This document shows, in pieces, positions 24,497 through 33,654 of a DNA stretch of 64,000 nucleotides. A program made the translations under genes and the position numbers. A model generated the notes under the pieces. It was not told where the DNA came from and made no database searches. It worked only from the letters and a program-made list of their open reading frames with translations. Source of the DNA: Microbacterium sp. SZ1 (GTDB lineage: Bacteria > Actinomycetota > Actinomycetes > Actinomycetales > Microbacteriaceae); NCBI RefSeq assembly GCF_002362255.1, contig NZ_LPVV01000002.1, positions 62,001 through 126,000 on the forward strand. The letters run 5' to 3'. How positions within the stretch are numbered: position 1 is the stretch's first letter; each line of letters opens with the position of its first letter.

Positions 24497-25474
24497 ATGT
24501 TCACCGGAGCATCCTTCCCCCTCGGTCCGTTCACCCCCTACGAGGGCAACCCGATCCTGCGTCCGAAGGGAGACAGCTGGGAGTCGGCGAACCTGTACAA
24601 CCCGGCCGCTCTCGTCGACGGCGACGAGGTCGTGCTGCTGTACCGCGCGCACGCCGACGACATCGTGTCGCACATCGGCATCGCGCGGTCGAGCGACGGA
24701 GTGAACTTCACCCGCGAGGACGCGCCGATCCTGTCGCCGTCGGAGGACTACGAGCGCTACGGCTGTGAGGACCCGCGCATCGCGCTCATCGACGGCACCT
24801 ACTACCTCACGTACACGGGGTGGGACCGCCGCAGCGCGCAGCTGTGCCTGGCGACCTCAACCGACCTGCGCACCTGGACCAAGCACGGCCCCCTCTTCGA
24901 CGACTTCGACACCTTCAAGACCATGGACCCGCGGGGGTTCAACTGGTCGAAGGCCGGGGTCATCGTCCCCCGGAAGATGCACGGGAAGTGGTGGATGTAC
25001 TTCGGCGAGGGCGGCATCTACTGGGCGACGAGCGACGACCTCATCCACTGGACGCCCGGCACGCCCGACACCGAGCCGATGTACTCGCCGACGCCCGGCA
25101 CCTGGGACGAGGCGCTCGTCGAGATCGGCACTTCGCCCGTCGTCACCGACAACGGCCTGCTCGTGATGCTCACGAACGGCGCGACGCGCACCGTGCACGA
25201 CGACGGCACGGTCGACGTCGACTACCGCTGCGGCCAGATCGCGATCGACCCCGATCAGCCGACGAAAGTGCTCGGGCGACTGCAGGAACCGTGGCTGCGC
25301 CCGCAGACGTTCGAGGATCTGAACGGACTCGTGTCGAACGTCACGTTCGTCGAGGGTCTGGTGAAGTTCCATGGGAAGTGGTTCGCGTACTACGGCCAGT
25401 CCGACACGACGCTCGCGGTCGCGATCCACGACCCGTCCGAGCCGTGGGGCCGGGCGCTGAGGGAGGAGTCATGA
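24497..25474 (+). CDS. GH130 family mannoside phosphorylase or mannosidase
   Basis: 325 residues, a five-bladed beta-propeller of the GH130 type. Seen: NLYNPAALVDGDEVVLLYRAH, IGIARSSDGVNFTRE, and YGCEDPRIALIDGTYYLTYT, which holds the conserved acidic residue used for catalysis. Members are phosphate-dependent beta-mannoside phosphorylases or beta-1,2-mannosidases; the sequence alone does not say which. No signal peptide, so it works on the imported sugar in the cytosol. Translationally coupled (ATGA) to the next gene. AAAGGACACCC precedes the ATG. Confidence 0.9.
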   Translation: MFTGASFPLGPFTPYEGNPILRPKGDSWESANLYNPAALVDGDEVVLLYRAHADDIVSHIGIARSSDGVNFTREDAPILSPSEDYERYGCEDPRIALIDGTYYLTYTGWDRRSAQLCLATSTDLRTWTKHGPLFDDFDTFKTMDPRGFNWSKAGVIVPRKMHGKWWMYFGEGGIYWATSDDLIHWTPGTPDTEPMYSPTPGTWDEALVEIGTSPVVTDNGLLVMLTNGATRTVHDDGTVDVDYRCGQIAIDPDQPTKVLGRLQEPWLRPQTFEDLNGLVSNVTFVEGLVKFHGKWFAYYGQSDTTLAVAIHDPSEPWGRALREES

Positions 25475-27510
25475 CGATCTCGCGTCGCGCCTTCCTGACC
25501 GCCGCGGCGGCGAGCTCGGCGCTCGTGCTGCTGCCGACCGGGCGTCCGGATGCCGCGGCGGCGTCTTCGGCATCCGCCCTGCCGCTGCACGCGCCCGCCG
25601 AGGCGGCGCGGGGACAGCGGCTCACGAACCTCGCGCACCTGCGGTTCCTGCTCGCGGAGGTGCCGGTCGCGGCGAGCGCCACGCACACGACGTTCGGCAT
25701 CGAGACCGCGCCGACCGTGAGGGCGCCGTGGACCTACGCCGACACCGACGGCGCGGGCGGATATCGACCGGTGGGCGGCGGCACGCGAGACGCCGTGACG
25801 GGGTACTGGACGCAGGGCGCCTACAACGCCGACGACATCGCGCGTGCGGCCGTCGTGTTCCTGCGCGACTGGAAGGCTTCCGGCGACACGCAGAGCCGTG
25901 ATGAGGCGCGGGACGTGATGCGATCCCTGGCGTTCCTCCAGACGGTCTCGGGACCGAACGCGGGCCGCGTCGTGCTCTGGCAGCAGGAGGACGGCACGCT
26001 GAATCCGAGCGCGATCCCTGTGGAGTTGCCCGACCCGTCGGACTCCGCGGAGTCCTACTGGCTGGCCCGCTCCGTCTGGGCATTCGGCGAGGGGTACGCC
26101 GCCTTCGCCGCGGAGGATGCCGCGTTCGCGGCCTTCCTGCTCGAGCGCCTGCACCTGTGCCTCGACGCGCTGGGTCGCGAGTCGCTGTCGCGCGCTGGGC
26201 AGTTCGTGCGCAGCGACGGCCGCGACCTGCCCGCCTGGCTGATCGCCGGAGGAGCGGATGCCACGGCCGAGGCCATGCTCGGGCTCGCGGCCGCCGCCGA
26301 GGCCGGCGACCGGCGCAGTCGAGACGCGCTCGCGACGTACGGCGAGGCCGTGGCGGCGATGGCGACGGATCCGCGCGGCGGGTGGCCGTTCGGCGCCGTG
26401 CTGCCGTGGACCGGATCGCTCGGCTTCTGGCACGCGTGGGGTGCGGCGGCGCCGGAGGCGCTCGGTCGTGCCGGGGCGCTACTGCGTCGACGGGACTGGG
26501 TTCAGGCGTCGGTGGCGGATGCCGGCACGTTCACGCCGCAGGTGCTCGCCTCGGGCGGCCCGCACAACGCGTGGGCGCCGTTGCCCGCCGAAGCGCAGAT
26601 CGCGTACGGCGCCCACGGTCGCGTGGCCGGTGCGCTCGCTGCCGCGGCGGCCGGTGGCGGCGAGGGACTGCGCCTGATCGCGGGTCTCGTCGCCGGCTGG
26701 TTCTTCGGCGCGAACACGGCCGGTCAGCCTGTGTACGACCCTGAGACCGGCGTCACGTTCGACGGCGTCGAGACCGACGGGCGCATCAACCGCAACTCCG
26801 GCGCCGAGTCGACCATTCACGGCCTGCTCACGATGCTGCTGCTCGACGCGAACCCCGACGTCGCGGCCCTCGCGACCTCGATCACCGGACTGCGCTCGTT
26901 CTCGGGGCTGCGAGTGCTCGAGGCGGAGAGTGCGCGGCTGTCGGCGGGGTGCGTGGTGGAGCGGCCGGCTGGCGGCGCGTGGACCGGCGAGGGCAACCTC
27001 TCGGGCGGCGCGTTCGTGCGAGTGCCGGCCGGCGAGACGGTGGAGTTCGACGTGACGGAGGCCGGCGGCATCCTGCACGCTCTGATCTGGCGGCAGGCCG
27101 CCGATGCCGGGGATGCGGTGTGGGAGGTGTACCGCGGCCGCAAGAGGCTGTGGAGCACCCGCACTCCGGCCGGCGGCACGGGCGACCGCGGCCTCACGGA
27201 GGCCGACGGGATGCTGGTGCCGCAGCGCCTCGGCGATCTCCCGGCCGACGCGGTGGTCGTGCGGTGCACGAGCCGCGGCGATGTGCGGCTCGACGCGCTC
27301 GTGATCCAGCCGGCCGTGGCGACGGCGGTGTACGCGACGACGTCCGGCTCGGCGGTGCTGTACGCCGAGGGCACGGGTCGCGACCAGCGCGTCGCCGCCC
27401 TCGCCCCGGGCTCGGGTCGGGCGTACGAGGCCGACGGCTCACAGCGCGGGCAGGCCGTCGGCGGCGGGAAGGTGCGGGTGCGCGGCGGCGGCTTCACGGT
27501 GACGCGCTGA
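25471..27510 (+). CDS. Tat-exported alpha-barrel protein, probable glycoside-active enzyme
   Basis: 679 residues with a twin-arginine signal (SRRAFLTAAAASSALVLLP). The central ~400 residues are helical and look like an (alpha/alpha)6 barrel (AESYWLARSVWAFGEGYAAF, WLIAGGADATAEAMLGLAAA, RINRNSGAESTIHGLLTMLL). The C-terminal ~200 residues are beta-rich, opening LRVLEAESARLSAG, as in carbohydrate-binding modules. I do not recognise the exact family. Exported while the GH130 partner stays inside, it likely cuts or binds the polysaccharide outside so that fragments can be imported. Confidence 0.78.
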   Translation: MTISRRAFLTAAAASSALVLLPTGRPDAAAASSASALPLHAPAEAARGQRLTNLAHLRFLLAEVPVAASATHTTFGIETAPTVRAPWTYADTDGAGGYRPVGGGTRDAVTGYWTQGAYNADDIARAAVVFLRDWKASGDTQSRDEARDVMRSLAFLQTVSGPNAGRVVLWQQEDGTLNPSAIPVELPDPSDSAESYWLARSVWAFGEGYAAFAAEDAAFAAFLLERLHLCLDALGRESLSRAGQFVRSDGRDLPAWLIAGGADATAEAMLGLAAAAEAGDRRSRDALATYGEAVAAMATDPRGGWPFGAVLPWTGSLGFWHAWGAAAPEALGRAGALLRRRDWVQASVADAGTFTPQVLASGGPHNAWAPLPAEAQIAYGAHGRVAGALAAAAAGGGEGLRLIAGLVAGWFFGANTAGQPVYDPETGVTFDGVETDGRINRNSGAESTIHGLLTMLLLDANPDVAALATSITGLRSFSGLRVLEAESARLSAGCVVERPAGGAWTGEGNLSGGAFVRVPAGETVEFDVTEAGGILHALIWRQAADAGDAVWEVYRGRKRLWSTRTPAGGTGDRGLTEADGMLVPQRLGDLPADAVVVRCTSRGDVRLDALVIQPAVATAVYATTSGSAVLYAEGTGRDQRVAALAPGSGRAYEADGSQRGQAVGGGKVRVRGGGFTVTR

Positions 27511-27533
27511 GCGGCATCCTCCTTCTTCCTCTC

Positions 27534-27616
27534 GCCGACCCACCCCTTTCCGCCTGATCCACCCCTTTGCGCACCGCTCGCAAGGGGGTGGCTCGCGCGG
27601 AAAGGGGGGGTCGGCG
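27534..27616. repeat. Hairpin repeat family B, copy 2
   Basis: Arms of about 38 bases. The left reads GCCGACCCACCCCTTTCCG then CCTGATCCACCCCTTTGCG. The right arm is the near-complement with AAGGGGGTGG and GGAAAGGGGGGGTCGGC. Each arm is two tandem near-repeats. It follows the stop of the Tat-exported protein gene by about 25 bases, so terminator function is likely. Confidence 0.7.
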
Positions 27617-27692
27617 GCGGGCGCGGGGGGGCGGCGGCGCGGCCGGGGGTGGGCCGGCGGCGAGGGGCGAGGTCGGCGCGTACCCTGGCGAT

Positions 27693-28349
27693 GTGTTCAC
27701 CAACGACCCGCTGCCCGACCGCCCCGCTCCCGACAACCCGACCGGCAAGCTCGTGCTGCTGCGGCACGGCGAGACCGAGTGGTCGAAGGCGGGGAAGCAC
27801 ACCGGGCTCACCGACATTCCGCTGACCCCTCGCGGCGAGGACCTCGCCCGCGGCGCAGGGCGACTCGTGGCCGACTACGACTTCTCCCTCGTGCTCGCGT
27901 CTCCCCTGGAGCGAGCCCGCCGCACGGCCGAGCTCGCCGGTCTGCGCGCCGAGGTGGATCCGCTGCTCGTCGAGTGGGACTACGGCGGCTACGAGGGCCG
28001 CACGACCAAGGACATCCGGGCCGAGCTCGGCTACGACTGGAGCGCCTTCACGCACGGCGTCGTGCGCGGAGAGACGCCGGGCGAGACCGTCGAGGAGGTC
28101 GCCGCGCGGGCATCCCGCGTGCTCACGCGCGTGCTGCCCGTGCTCGCGGAGGGCGACGTCGCCCTGGTCGCGCACGGCCACTTCCTCCGCATCCTCACCG
28201 CCGTGTACCTGCGGCTCGCTCCGCGCTTCGGCGCGCAGATCTCGCTCAACGCCGGGTCGGTCTCGGTGCTGAGCTTCTATCGCGAGCAGCCGGCCATCCT
28301 CTCCTGGAACTACGGGCTCGAGCTGCCCCTCGCGCCGTCGGAGTCCTGA
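27693..28349 (+). CDS. Histidine-phosphatase (phosphoglycerate mutase-like)
   Basis: 218 residues from GTG 27693. The catalytic motif LLRHGETEWSKAGKHTGLTDIPLT carries the phospho-accepting His; SPLERARRTAEL has the second conserved Arg; and VALVAHGHFLRIL gives the second His. The compact size and WDYGGYEG loop fit the acid-phosphatase/CobC-like branch rather than glycolytic mutase. Substrate unknown. TACCCT at 27681-27686 ends six bases before the start, indicating a leaderless message. Confidence 0.88.
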   Translation: MFTNDPLPDRPAPDNPTGKLVLLRHGETEWSKAGKHTGLTDIPLTPRGEDLARGAGRLVADYDFSLVLASPLERARRTAELAGLRAEVDPLLVEWDYGGYEGRTTKDIRAELGYDWSAFTHGVVRGETPGETVEEVAARASRVLTRVLPVLAEGDVALVAHGHFLRILTAVYLRLAPRFGAQISLNAGSVSVLSFYREQPAILSWNYGLELPLAPSES

Positions 28350-28397
28350 CGCGGAACCCGGTACGTGATGTCGCAGGGCCGGAGTAGCCTGCCCGTC

Positions 28398-29366
28398 ATG
28401 ACGACGATGTCGACGGAGACGACGAGGTGGCTGCTCGACGGAGATCCGGCGGTGCGCTGGCAGGTCGAGCGCGACCTGCTCCGCGCGCCGGATGCCGTGT
28501 GGCAGGCGACCCGGGCGCGGGTGGCGACGGAGGGGTTCGGAGCCGCACTGCTGGCGAAGCAGGATGCCGATGGGCAGTGGGCCGGCGGCGCACACTTCCC
28601 CGCCGGCTTCTTCGAGACCGGCGGCCCGGCCGAACCGGACCAGCCGTGGGTCGCGACCTCCTGGTCGCTGAATCAGCTGCGCGAGTGGGGCGTCGATGCC
28701 GCCGCGCTCGGCGACACCGCGGAGCGCCTCGACCGGAACTGCCGCTGGGAGTACGACGACATGCCCTTCTGGGGCGGCGAGGTCGACGTCTGCATCAACG
28801 CCTTCACGCTCGCGAACGGCGCCTGGCTCGGCGCCGACGTCTCGCGGCTCGTGGCGTGGTTCCCCGAACACCGACTGGCGGACGGCGGCTGGAACTGCGA
28901 GGCCGAGGAGGGCGACTCGGTGCGGTCGTCGTTCCACTCCACGCTGAACGCGGTGCGCGGGATGCTGTCGTACGAGCGCTACACCGGCGACACGTCTCTG
29001 CGCGAGGCCCGACATTCGGGCGAGGAGTACCTGCTGCGCCGTCGGCTGCTGTACCGGGAGTCGACCGGCGAGCGGGTCGGCGACTTCGTCGATCACTTCG
29101 TGTACCCGCCGCGGTATCGGTACAGCGCGCTCACCGCGCTCGACCACTTCCGTGAGGCGGCGGTGGTCGACGGCATCCCACCGGACGAGCGGATCGCGGA
29201 TGCCGTAGAGCTCGTCCGCTCCGCCCGCCAGCCCGACGGGACCTGGCTGCAGGGCGCTCCCCTGCGCGGGCGCACCTGGTTCGACGTCGATGCGCCCGAG
29301 GGCGAGCCCTCGCGCTGGCTGACGCTGATCGGCGCGCGCGTGCTCGCCTGGGCTGATCGCGGCTAG
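28398..29366 (+). CDS. Alpha-alpha toroid protein (squalene-cyclase/prenyltransferase-like)
   Basis: 322 residues, with repeated helical segments of the toroid type: LLAKQDADGQWAGG, HRLADGGWNCE, YTGDTSLREARHSGEEYLLRR and SARQPDGTWLQG are QW-like motifs. The DXDD acid of class II cyclases is not apparent, so a true terpene cyclase is unlikely. Such proteins in actinobacteria are usually annotated only as squalene-cyclase-like. Cytosolic. TAGCCT (28385-28390) sits seven bases before the ATG, predicting leaderless translation. Confidence 0.75.
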   Translation: MTTMSTETTRWLLDGDPAVRWQVERDLLRAPDAVWQATRARVATEGFGAALLAKQDADGQWAGGAHFPAGFFETGGPAEPDQPWVATSWSLNQLREWGVDAAALGDTAERLDRNCRWEYDDMPFWGGEVDVCINAFTLANGAWLGADVSRLVAWFPEHRLADGGWNCEAEEGDSVRSSFHSTLNAVRGMLSYERYTGDTSLREARHSGEEYLLRRRLLYRESTGERVGDFVDHFVYPPRYRYSALTALDHFREAAVVDGIPPDERIADAVELVRSARQPDGTWLQGAPLRGRTWFDVDAPEGEPSRWLTLIGARVLAWADRG

Positions 29367-29382
29367 CGGTCGTCCGCCGCGG

Positions 29383-29910
29383 TCAGGCCACGCGTCGCAC
29401 GGACACCGCGAAGATCGACGGGTCGCCCTGCAGGTCCAGGTCGACCTTCAGGCCCGTGCTCGTCGTCGTGATGTCGAACGCGATCGTCGCGTTCGTGCAC
29501 TGCGTCGGGTTCGGTGAGGGCTCGGCATCCAGATCGCCCCCGGATGCCGCGATCGTGCCGTCGCCTCGGCAGGCGATCTGTGCCTGGTAGGTGCCGGGCT
29601 CGAGCGACGAGAACTGCGACCTGTAGTGGGCGGACGACGGCTCGCTGAGCCACCCGGACAGTGAGCCGACGTACCCGTCGGTGTCCGATCCCGGTACGAC
29701 GGTCTCCGCCCAGTCGGGGATCTCGTCGACGAGGATGGGGAGCTTCTTCGCCGCCGCGGGATCCGGCGTGGGTTCGGGTGAGGTCGTTACCGTGGCGGAC
29801 GCCGATGGGGCAGGGGACGGGTCGCGCTCAGCATCCGCCGGCGTGCAGCCGACCACCCCCACCGTCGCCGCGAGAACCAGCCCGACCGTCGCCATCCGTC
29901 TCCCGTCCAT
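29383..29910 (-). CDS. Secreted lipoprotein of unknown function
   Basis: 175 residues. Lipobox VVGC at about residue 22, then a Pro/Ser/Thr-rich tether and a small domain with two further cysteines (QIACRGDG, PTQCTNATIAF) likely forming a disulfide outside the membrane. Start ATG 29910: TAGCGT (minus strand, 29917-29922) ends six bases before it, so a leaderless mRNA is predicted. Tail-to-tail with the toroid gene, 16 bases apart. No family recognised. Confidence 0.75.
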   Translation of the reverse strand: MDGRRMATVGLVLAATVGVVGCTPADAERDPSPAPSASATVTTSPEPTPDPAAAKKLPILVDEIPDWAETVVPGSDTDGYVGSLSGWLSEPSSAHYRSQFSSLEPGTYQAQIACRGDGTIAASGGDLDAEPSPNPTQCTNATIAFDITTTSTGLKVDLDLQGDPSIFAVSVRRVA

Positions 29911-29930
29911 GCCTCCACGCTACGGAGGCC

Positions 29931-30602
29931 TCAGGAGAGCGCAAGCCCTCTCGTTCCGAGCGAGCGGACGGTCGGATCGGATCCGCGCGCGGCTGCCGCT
30001 GCGAGCAGTCCCGTCGCCGGCGCCAGGCAGACGATCAGGCCGGGCTGCAACACGACCGACACGACCAGCGCGACCGGCGCGGCGATCCCGAGGATCCAGG
30101 ACGCTCGCCCCGTCATCGCCGCGCTCGCGGCGCCGACGACGACTCCGGTGATCGCCGCCACCGCCGCCGGCCCGACAGCCTGGTTCCAGTACGCGACGCC
30201 GCTCATCGGCGCGTACTCGTCGCCGACCAGGGTCGCTGAGCCGTATCGGGTCCAGCCGAGGATCCAGGCGACGGATGCCGCGGCGAGCACCACCAGGCAC
30301 GCCCTGGCGGCACCATCGCTCCTCACGAGCAGGGCGACGAGGCCGCCGACCACGACCGCGACGAACCACATGAGGCCCAGGATCACGGCGACTCCCAGGT
30401 AGCCGATGCCGTCGGCGCACGTCCACGTGTCGGCGCCTTCGCTCCCCGGCGCACCCATGCTGCAGCTGAGGTGCAGCTGCTCCCTGACGAGTGCGAAGGC
30501 CGCGCCACCGAAGAGGACCCAGGCCACGCCACCGGCGAGCACCGAGGCGACGGCGAGGAGGACACCGGTGCGCTCCGTGCGTGTGCGCTTCGATCGGCTC
30601 AT
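29931..30602 (-). CDS. Multi-pass membrane protein, hypothetical
   Basis: 223 residues: basic N-terminus (MSRSKRTRTERTG), then about six hydrophobic helices. The first outer loop carries two cysteines (SCSMGAPGSEGADTWTCADG), possibly a disulfide. No transport or enzyme motif is seen. Divergent from furA; the two start codons are 98 bases apart. It might form a unit with the lipoprotein 20 bases downstream, although that gene appears to have its own -10. Confidence 0.65.
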   Translation of the reverse strand: MSRSKRTRTERTGVLLAVASVLAGGVAWVLFGGAAFALVREQLHLSCSMGAPGSEGADTWTCADGIGYLGVAVILGLMWFVAVVVGGLVALLVRSDGAARACLVVLAAASVAWILGWTRYGSATLVGDEYAPMSGVAYWNQAVGPAAVAAITGVVVGAASAAMTGRASWILGIAAPVALVVSVVLQPGLIVCLAPATGLLAAAAARGSDPTVRSLGTRGLALS

Positions 30603-30663
30603 GTACGAGGCACCTTAGCAGGGCGGCTCGCGCCGCAGCATCCCGGCATACGACACGCCGTTC

Positions 30664-30680
30664 TTTTGAATCATTCAAAA
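30664..30680. promoter_or_regulatory. FurA/PerR-type operator
   Basis: TTTTGAATCATTCAAAA is a perfect 7-3-7 inverted repeat, only 8 bases upstream of the -10 TAGTGT (30688-30693). That -10 ends seven bases before the furA ATG. The position fits autorepression of furA-katA that is relieved by peroxide. Confidence 0.85.
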
Positions 30681-30700
30681 TAACGTGTAGTGTCGGGGCC

Positions 30701-31120
30701 ATGGAAACCACACTCGAGTCGGCGCTTCACGACGCCGGTCTGAGGGCGACCGCGGGCCGCGTCGCCGTTCTCGAGGCGATGGAATCCATGGCCCACACGG
30801 ATGCGGAGCGCGTGTTCCGCGCAGTCTCCGAGGTGCTGCCGACGACGTCGATCCAGTCGGTGCACAACATCCTCGCGGACCTGACGACGGCGGGCCTGCT
30901 CCGCCGGATCGAACCGGCAGGATCCGCGGCGCTCTACGAACGGCGCATCGGCGACAACCACCACCACATCGTCTGCACCGGCTGCGGTGCGATCGGCGAT
31001 GTGGACTGCGTGGTCGGCGAAGCGCCGTGCCTCACCCCGTCTTCGGCCGGGGGATTCACCGTCCAGACAGCCGAAGTCACCTTCTGGGGCCTCTGCCCCA
31101 GTTGCCAGAACGCCGCGTAG
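30701..31120 (+). CDS. furA: Fur-family peroxide-sensing repressor
   Basis: 139 residues. Winged helix [29 protein letters not shown] and [22 protein letters not shown] match FurA proteins paired with catalase genes in actinobacteria. The regulatory metal site is visible as [19 protein letters not shown], and a second CxxC (LCPSCQ) near the end gives the structural zinc site. Loss of DNA binding on His oxidation by peroxide is the known mechanism in the PerR/FurA group. Followed by katA after 67 bases; leaderless start predicted. Confidence 0.9.
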   Translation: METTLESALHDAGLRATAGRVAVLEAMESMAHTDAERVFRAVSEVLPTTSIQSVHNILADLTTAGLLRRIEPAGSAALYERRIGDNHHHIVCTGCGAIGDVDCVVGEAPCLTPSSAGGFTVQTAEVTFWGLCPSCQNAA

Positions 31121-31187
31121 GCGTGTCCGTCGACGCCCCCGGAACCCCGGGTGCACTCGTCGCGCCCACGCGCAGAAGGAGAAGATC

Positions 31188-32657
31188 ATGACCGACCCAT
31201 CCACCACGCCCCTGCCCGCGACCACCACGCAGACGGGCACGCCGGTCGCCAGCGACGCGCACTCCCTCACCGTCGGCGCCGACGGCCCCACGGTTCTGCA
31301 CGACCGCTACCTGGTCGAGAAGCTCGCCTCGTTCAACCGCGAGCGCGTGCCGGAGCGCAACCCGCACGCCAAGGGCGGCGGCGCGTTCGGCGAGTTCGTC
31401 GTCACCGAGGACGTGTCGGCGTACACCCGCGCGGCCGTGTTCCAGCCGGGCGCCACCAGCGAGACGCTGCTGCGCTTCTCGTCGGTCGCCGGTGAGCAGG
31501 GCTCGCCCGACACCTGGCGCGACGTGCGCGGCTTCTCGCTGCGCTTCTACACGACCGAGGGCAACCTCGACATCGTCGGCAACAACACCCCCACCTTCTT
31601 CATCCGCGACGCGATGAAGTTCCCGGACTTCATCCACTCGCAGAAGCGCCTCGGCGACTCGGGCCTGCGGAATGCCGACATGCAGTGGGACTTCTGGACC
31701 CTCTCGCCCGAGTCGGCCCACCAGGTCACGTACCTGATGGGCGACCGCGGTCTGCCGCGCAGCTGGCGCCACATGAACGGCTACGGCTCACACACGTACC
31801 AGTGGGTCAACGCCCAGGGCGAGCGCTTCTGGGTGCAGTACCACTTCCTGTCGAACCAGGGCGTCGAGGCGATGGGCGCGGCCGAGGCCGAGCAGCTCGC
31901 GGGATCGGATGCCGACTACTACCGTCGCGACCTGTTCGACGCGATCACCCGCGGCGAGCACCCCTCGTGGGACGTCTACGTGCAGATCATGCCGTACGAG
32001 GAGGCCAAGGCCTACCGCTTCAACCCGTTCGACCTGACGAAGACCTGGTCGAAGAAGGACTACCCGCGCATCAAGGTCGGCACGTTCACGCTGAACCGCA
32101 ACCCGCAGAACTTCTTCGCCGAGATCGAGCAGGCGGCGTTCTCGCCCGGCAACCAGGTGCCCGGCACCGGCATCTCGCCCGACAAGATGCTGATGGCCCG
32201 CGTCTTCGCGTACCCCGACGCCCAGCGTCACCGCGTCGGCACGAACTACAACCAGCTGCCCGTGAACCAGCCGCACGCGGCCGAGGTGCGCAACTACATG
32301 CACGAGGGCAACATGCAGTACCACTTCAACCCGGCCGAGCACCGCGTGTACACGCCGAACTCGTACGGTCCCGCGGGTGGCCCCGCCGCCGACCCGCTGG
32401 CCGGCGTCGAGGCGAGCTGGGAGTCCGACGGCGAGCTGATCCGCTCCGCCGCGACCCTGCACCTCGACGACGACGACTTCGGTCAGGCCGGAACCCTGTA
32501 CCGCACGGTCTTCGACGACGAGCAGCGCGCCCGCTTCCTCGAGACCCTCACGGGTCAGGGCCGCGGTCTCACGGTCGACGCGATCCGCGAGCGCTTCTTC
32601 CAGTACTGGACGAACGTCGACGCCGCACTGGGCGAGGCTCTGCGCCGCGCCGTCTGA
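31188..32657 (+). CDS. katA: Monofunctional haem catalase
   Basis: 489 residues, the size of small-subunit (clade 3) catalases. Key residues seen: distal His in [18 protein letters not shown], the [20 protein letters not shown] strand with its conserved Asn, and the haem-ligand Tyr in [43 protein letters not shown] is the NADPH/haem-side region. It converts hydrogen peroxide to water and oxygen. AGAAGGAGAAG precedes the ATG. Downstream of furA under a FurA box, so peroxide-inducible. Confidence 0.96.
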   Translation: MTDPSTTPLPATTTQTGTPVASDAHSLTVGADGPTVLHDRYLVEKLASFNRERVPERNPHAKGGGAFGEFVVTEDVSAYTRAAVFQPGATSETLLRFSSVAGEQGSPDTWRDVRGFSLRFYTTEGNLDIVGNNTPTFFIRDAMKFPDFIHSQKRLGDSGLRNADMQWDFWTLSPESAHQVTYLMGDRGLPRSWRHMNGYGSHTYQWVNAQGERFWVQYHFLSNQGVEAMGAAEAEQLAGSDADYYRRDLFDAITRGEHPSWDVYVQIMPYEEAKAYRFNPFDLTKTWSKKDYPRIKVGTFTLNRNPQNFFAEIEQAAFSPGNQVPGTGISPDKMLMARVFAYPDAQRHRVGTNYNQLPVNQPHAAEVRNYMHEGNMQYHFNPAEHRVYTPNSYGPAGGPAADPLAGVEASWESDGELIRSAATLHLDDDDFGQAGTLYRTVFDDEQRARFLETLTGQGRGLTVDAIRERFFQYWTNVDAALGEALRRAV

Positions 32658-32670
32658 CGCATCCCCGTTC

Positions 32671-32752
32671 CGTCGAGGCCCACCGCGACCGTCGAGACCC
32701 ACCGCCCGCACCGTGCGGGAGGGTGGGTCTCGGCGGGACCGGTGGGTTTCGG
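32671..32752. repeat. Hairpin repeat family A, copy 1
   Basis: Left arm holds GTCGAGGCCCACCGCGACC and GTCGAGACCCACCGCCCGC. The right arm is the near-complement with GGTGGGTCTCGG and GGTGGGTTTCGG. Each arm is thus two tandem units. It starts 14 bases after katA and likely terminates furA-katA. Confidence 0.75.
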
Positions 32753-32781
32753 CGTCTCGGGGCGAGGCGGACGGGAGGAGA

Positions 32782-33591
32782 ATGGATGCCGTGGCCGTTC
32801 CCCTCTCCGATCTGAACAGCATGCCCGCGCCGCAGCAGGTCTACGCGGCCGACGGCACCCGCCTCGCGACCTACACCTGGGGAGAGCTCGACGCCCCGGT
32901 CGTGGTGATCGTGCACGGATTCGCGTCGAGCGCTCGCGACACCTGGGTGCTCACGGGCTGGGTGCGGCAGCTGACGCAGGCCGGGTACCGAGTGCTCGCG
33001 CTCGACCAGCGCGGCCACGGGCTCAGCGAGAAGCCGCATCAGGCGGATGCGTACGGCATCCGCACCCTCGCCACGGACGTCGAGTCGGTGATGGACGCGT
33101 ACCTCGTCGATGAGGCGTTCTACGTCGGGTACTCGCTCGGCGCCCGGGTCGGGTGGGAAGTCGTGCGCGATCTGCCGCAGCGCATCGGCCGGGCCGTGCT
33201 GGGCGGTGTGCCCGACGGCATCCCCCTCGCCCGTCTTGATCTCGCCCAGGTGCGCGCGTATCTCGAAGACGGGGTGCCGGTGGGCGATCCGACCACCCAG
33301 AACTACATCGCGCTGACCGAGCGCGTGCCTGGCAACGACCTGCGGGCGCTCGTGGCGCTCGCGGAGGGGCTGCGTTCATCGCGCACGATCGACCCGGACC
33401 CCTCGAACGCGCCCGCGTCGCCGATCCTGTTCGCGACGGGGTCGAAGGACGCGATCATCGAGGGCTCTCGCGCGCTCGCGGAGGCCGCACCGCAGGGTCG
33501 GTTCTTCGAGATCCCCGACCGCAACCACTTCAACGCCCCCGGATCGCGGGCGTTCAAGGAGGCGGCGCTGGCCTTCCTCGCCGAGGGGTGA
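32782..33591 (+). CDS. Alpha/beta hydrolase
   Basis: 269 residues with the alpha/beta-hydrolase fold: VVVIVHGFASSARDTW (oxyanion HG), LALDQRGHGLSEKP, and nucleophile elbow YVGYSLGARVG with Ser. The acid lies in the FATGSKDAII region, and the catalytic His in PDRNHFNAPGS. Cytosolic esterase or hydrolase; substrate not predictable. ATG 32782 chosen because GGGAGGAGA precedes it; the GTG/ATG codons further in are also possible. Its end is followed by a 16-bp hairpin shared with convergent msrA. Confidence 0.88.
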   Translation: MDAVAVPLSDLNSMPAPQQVYAADGTRLATYTWGELDAPVVVIVHGFASSARDTWVLTGWVRQLTQAGYRVLALDQRGHGLSEKPHQADAYGIRTLATDVESVMDAYLVDEAFYVGYSLGARVGWEVVRDLPQRIGRAVLGGVPDGIPLARLDLAQVRAYLEDGVPVGDPTTQNYIALTERVPGNDLRALVALAEGLRSSRTIDPDPSNAPASPILFATGSKDAIIEGSRALAEAAPQGRFFEIPDRNHFNAPGSRAFKEAALAFLAEG

Positions 33592-33654
33592 CCCCGGCGC
33601 CTCCTCGCCCGACCTCGCCCCCGAGCCGGACCCCGCACCCGAACGCGCACACAA

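Noticed and set aside
28398..29366. Squalene-hopene or other terpene cyclase
   Set aside because: The toroid repeats are present, but the DXDD catalytic motif is missing and the protein is about half the usual length.
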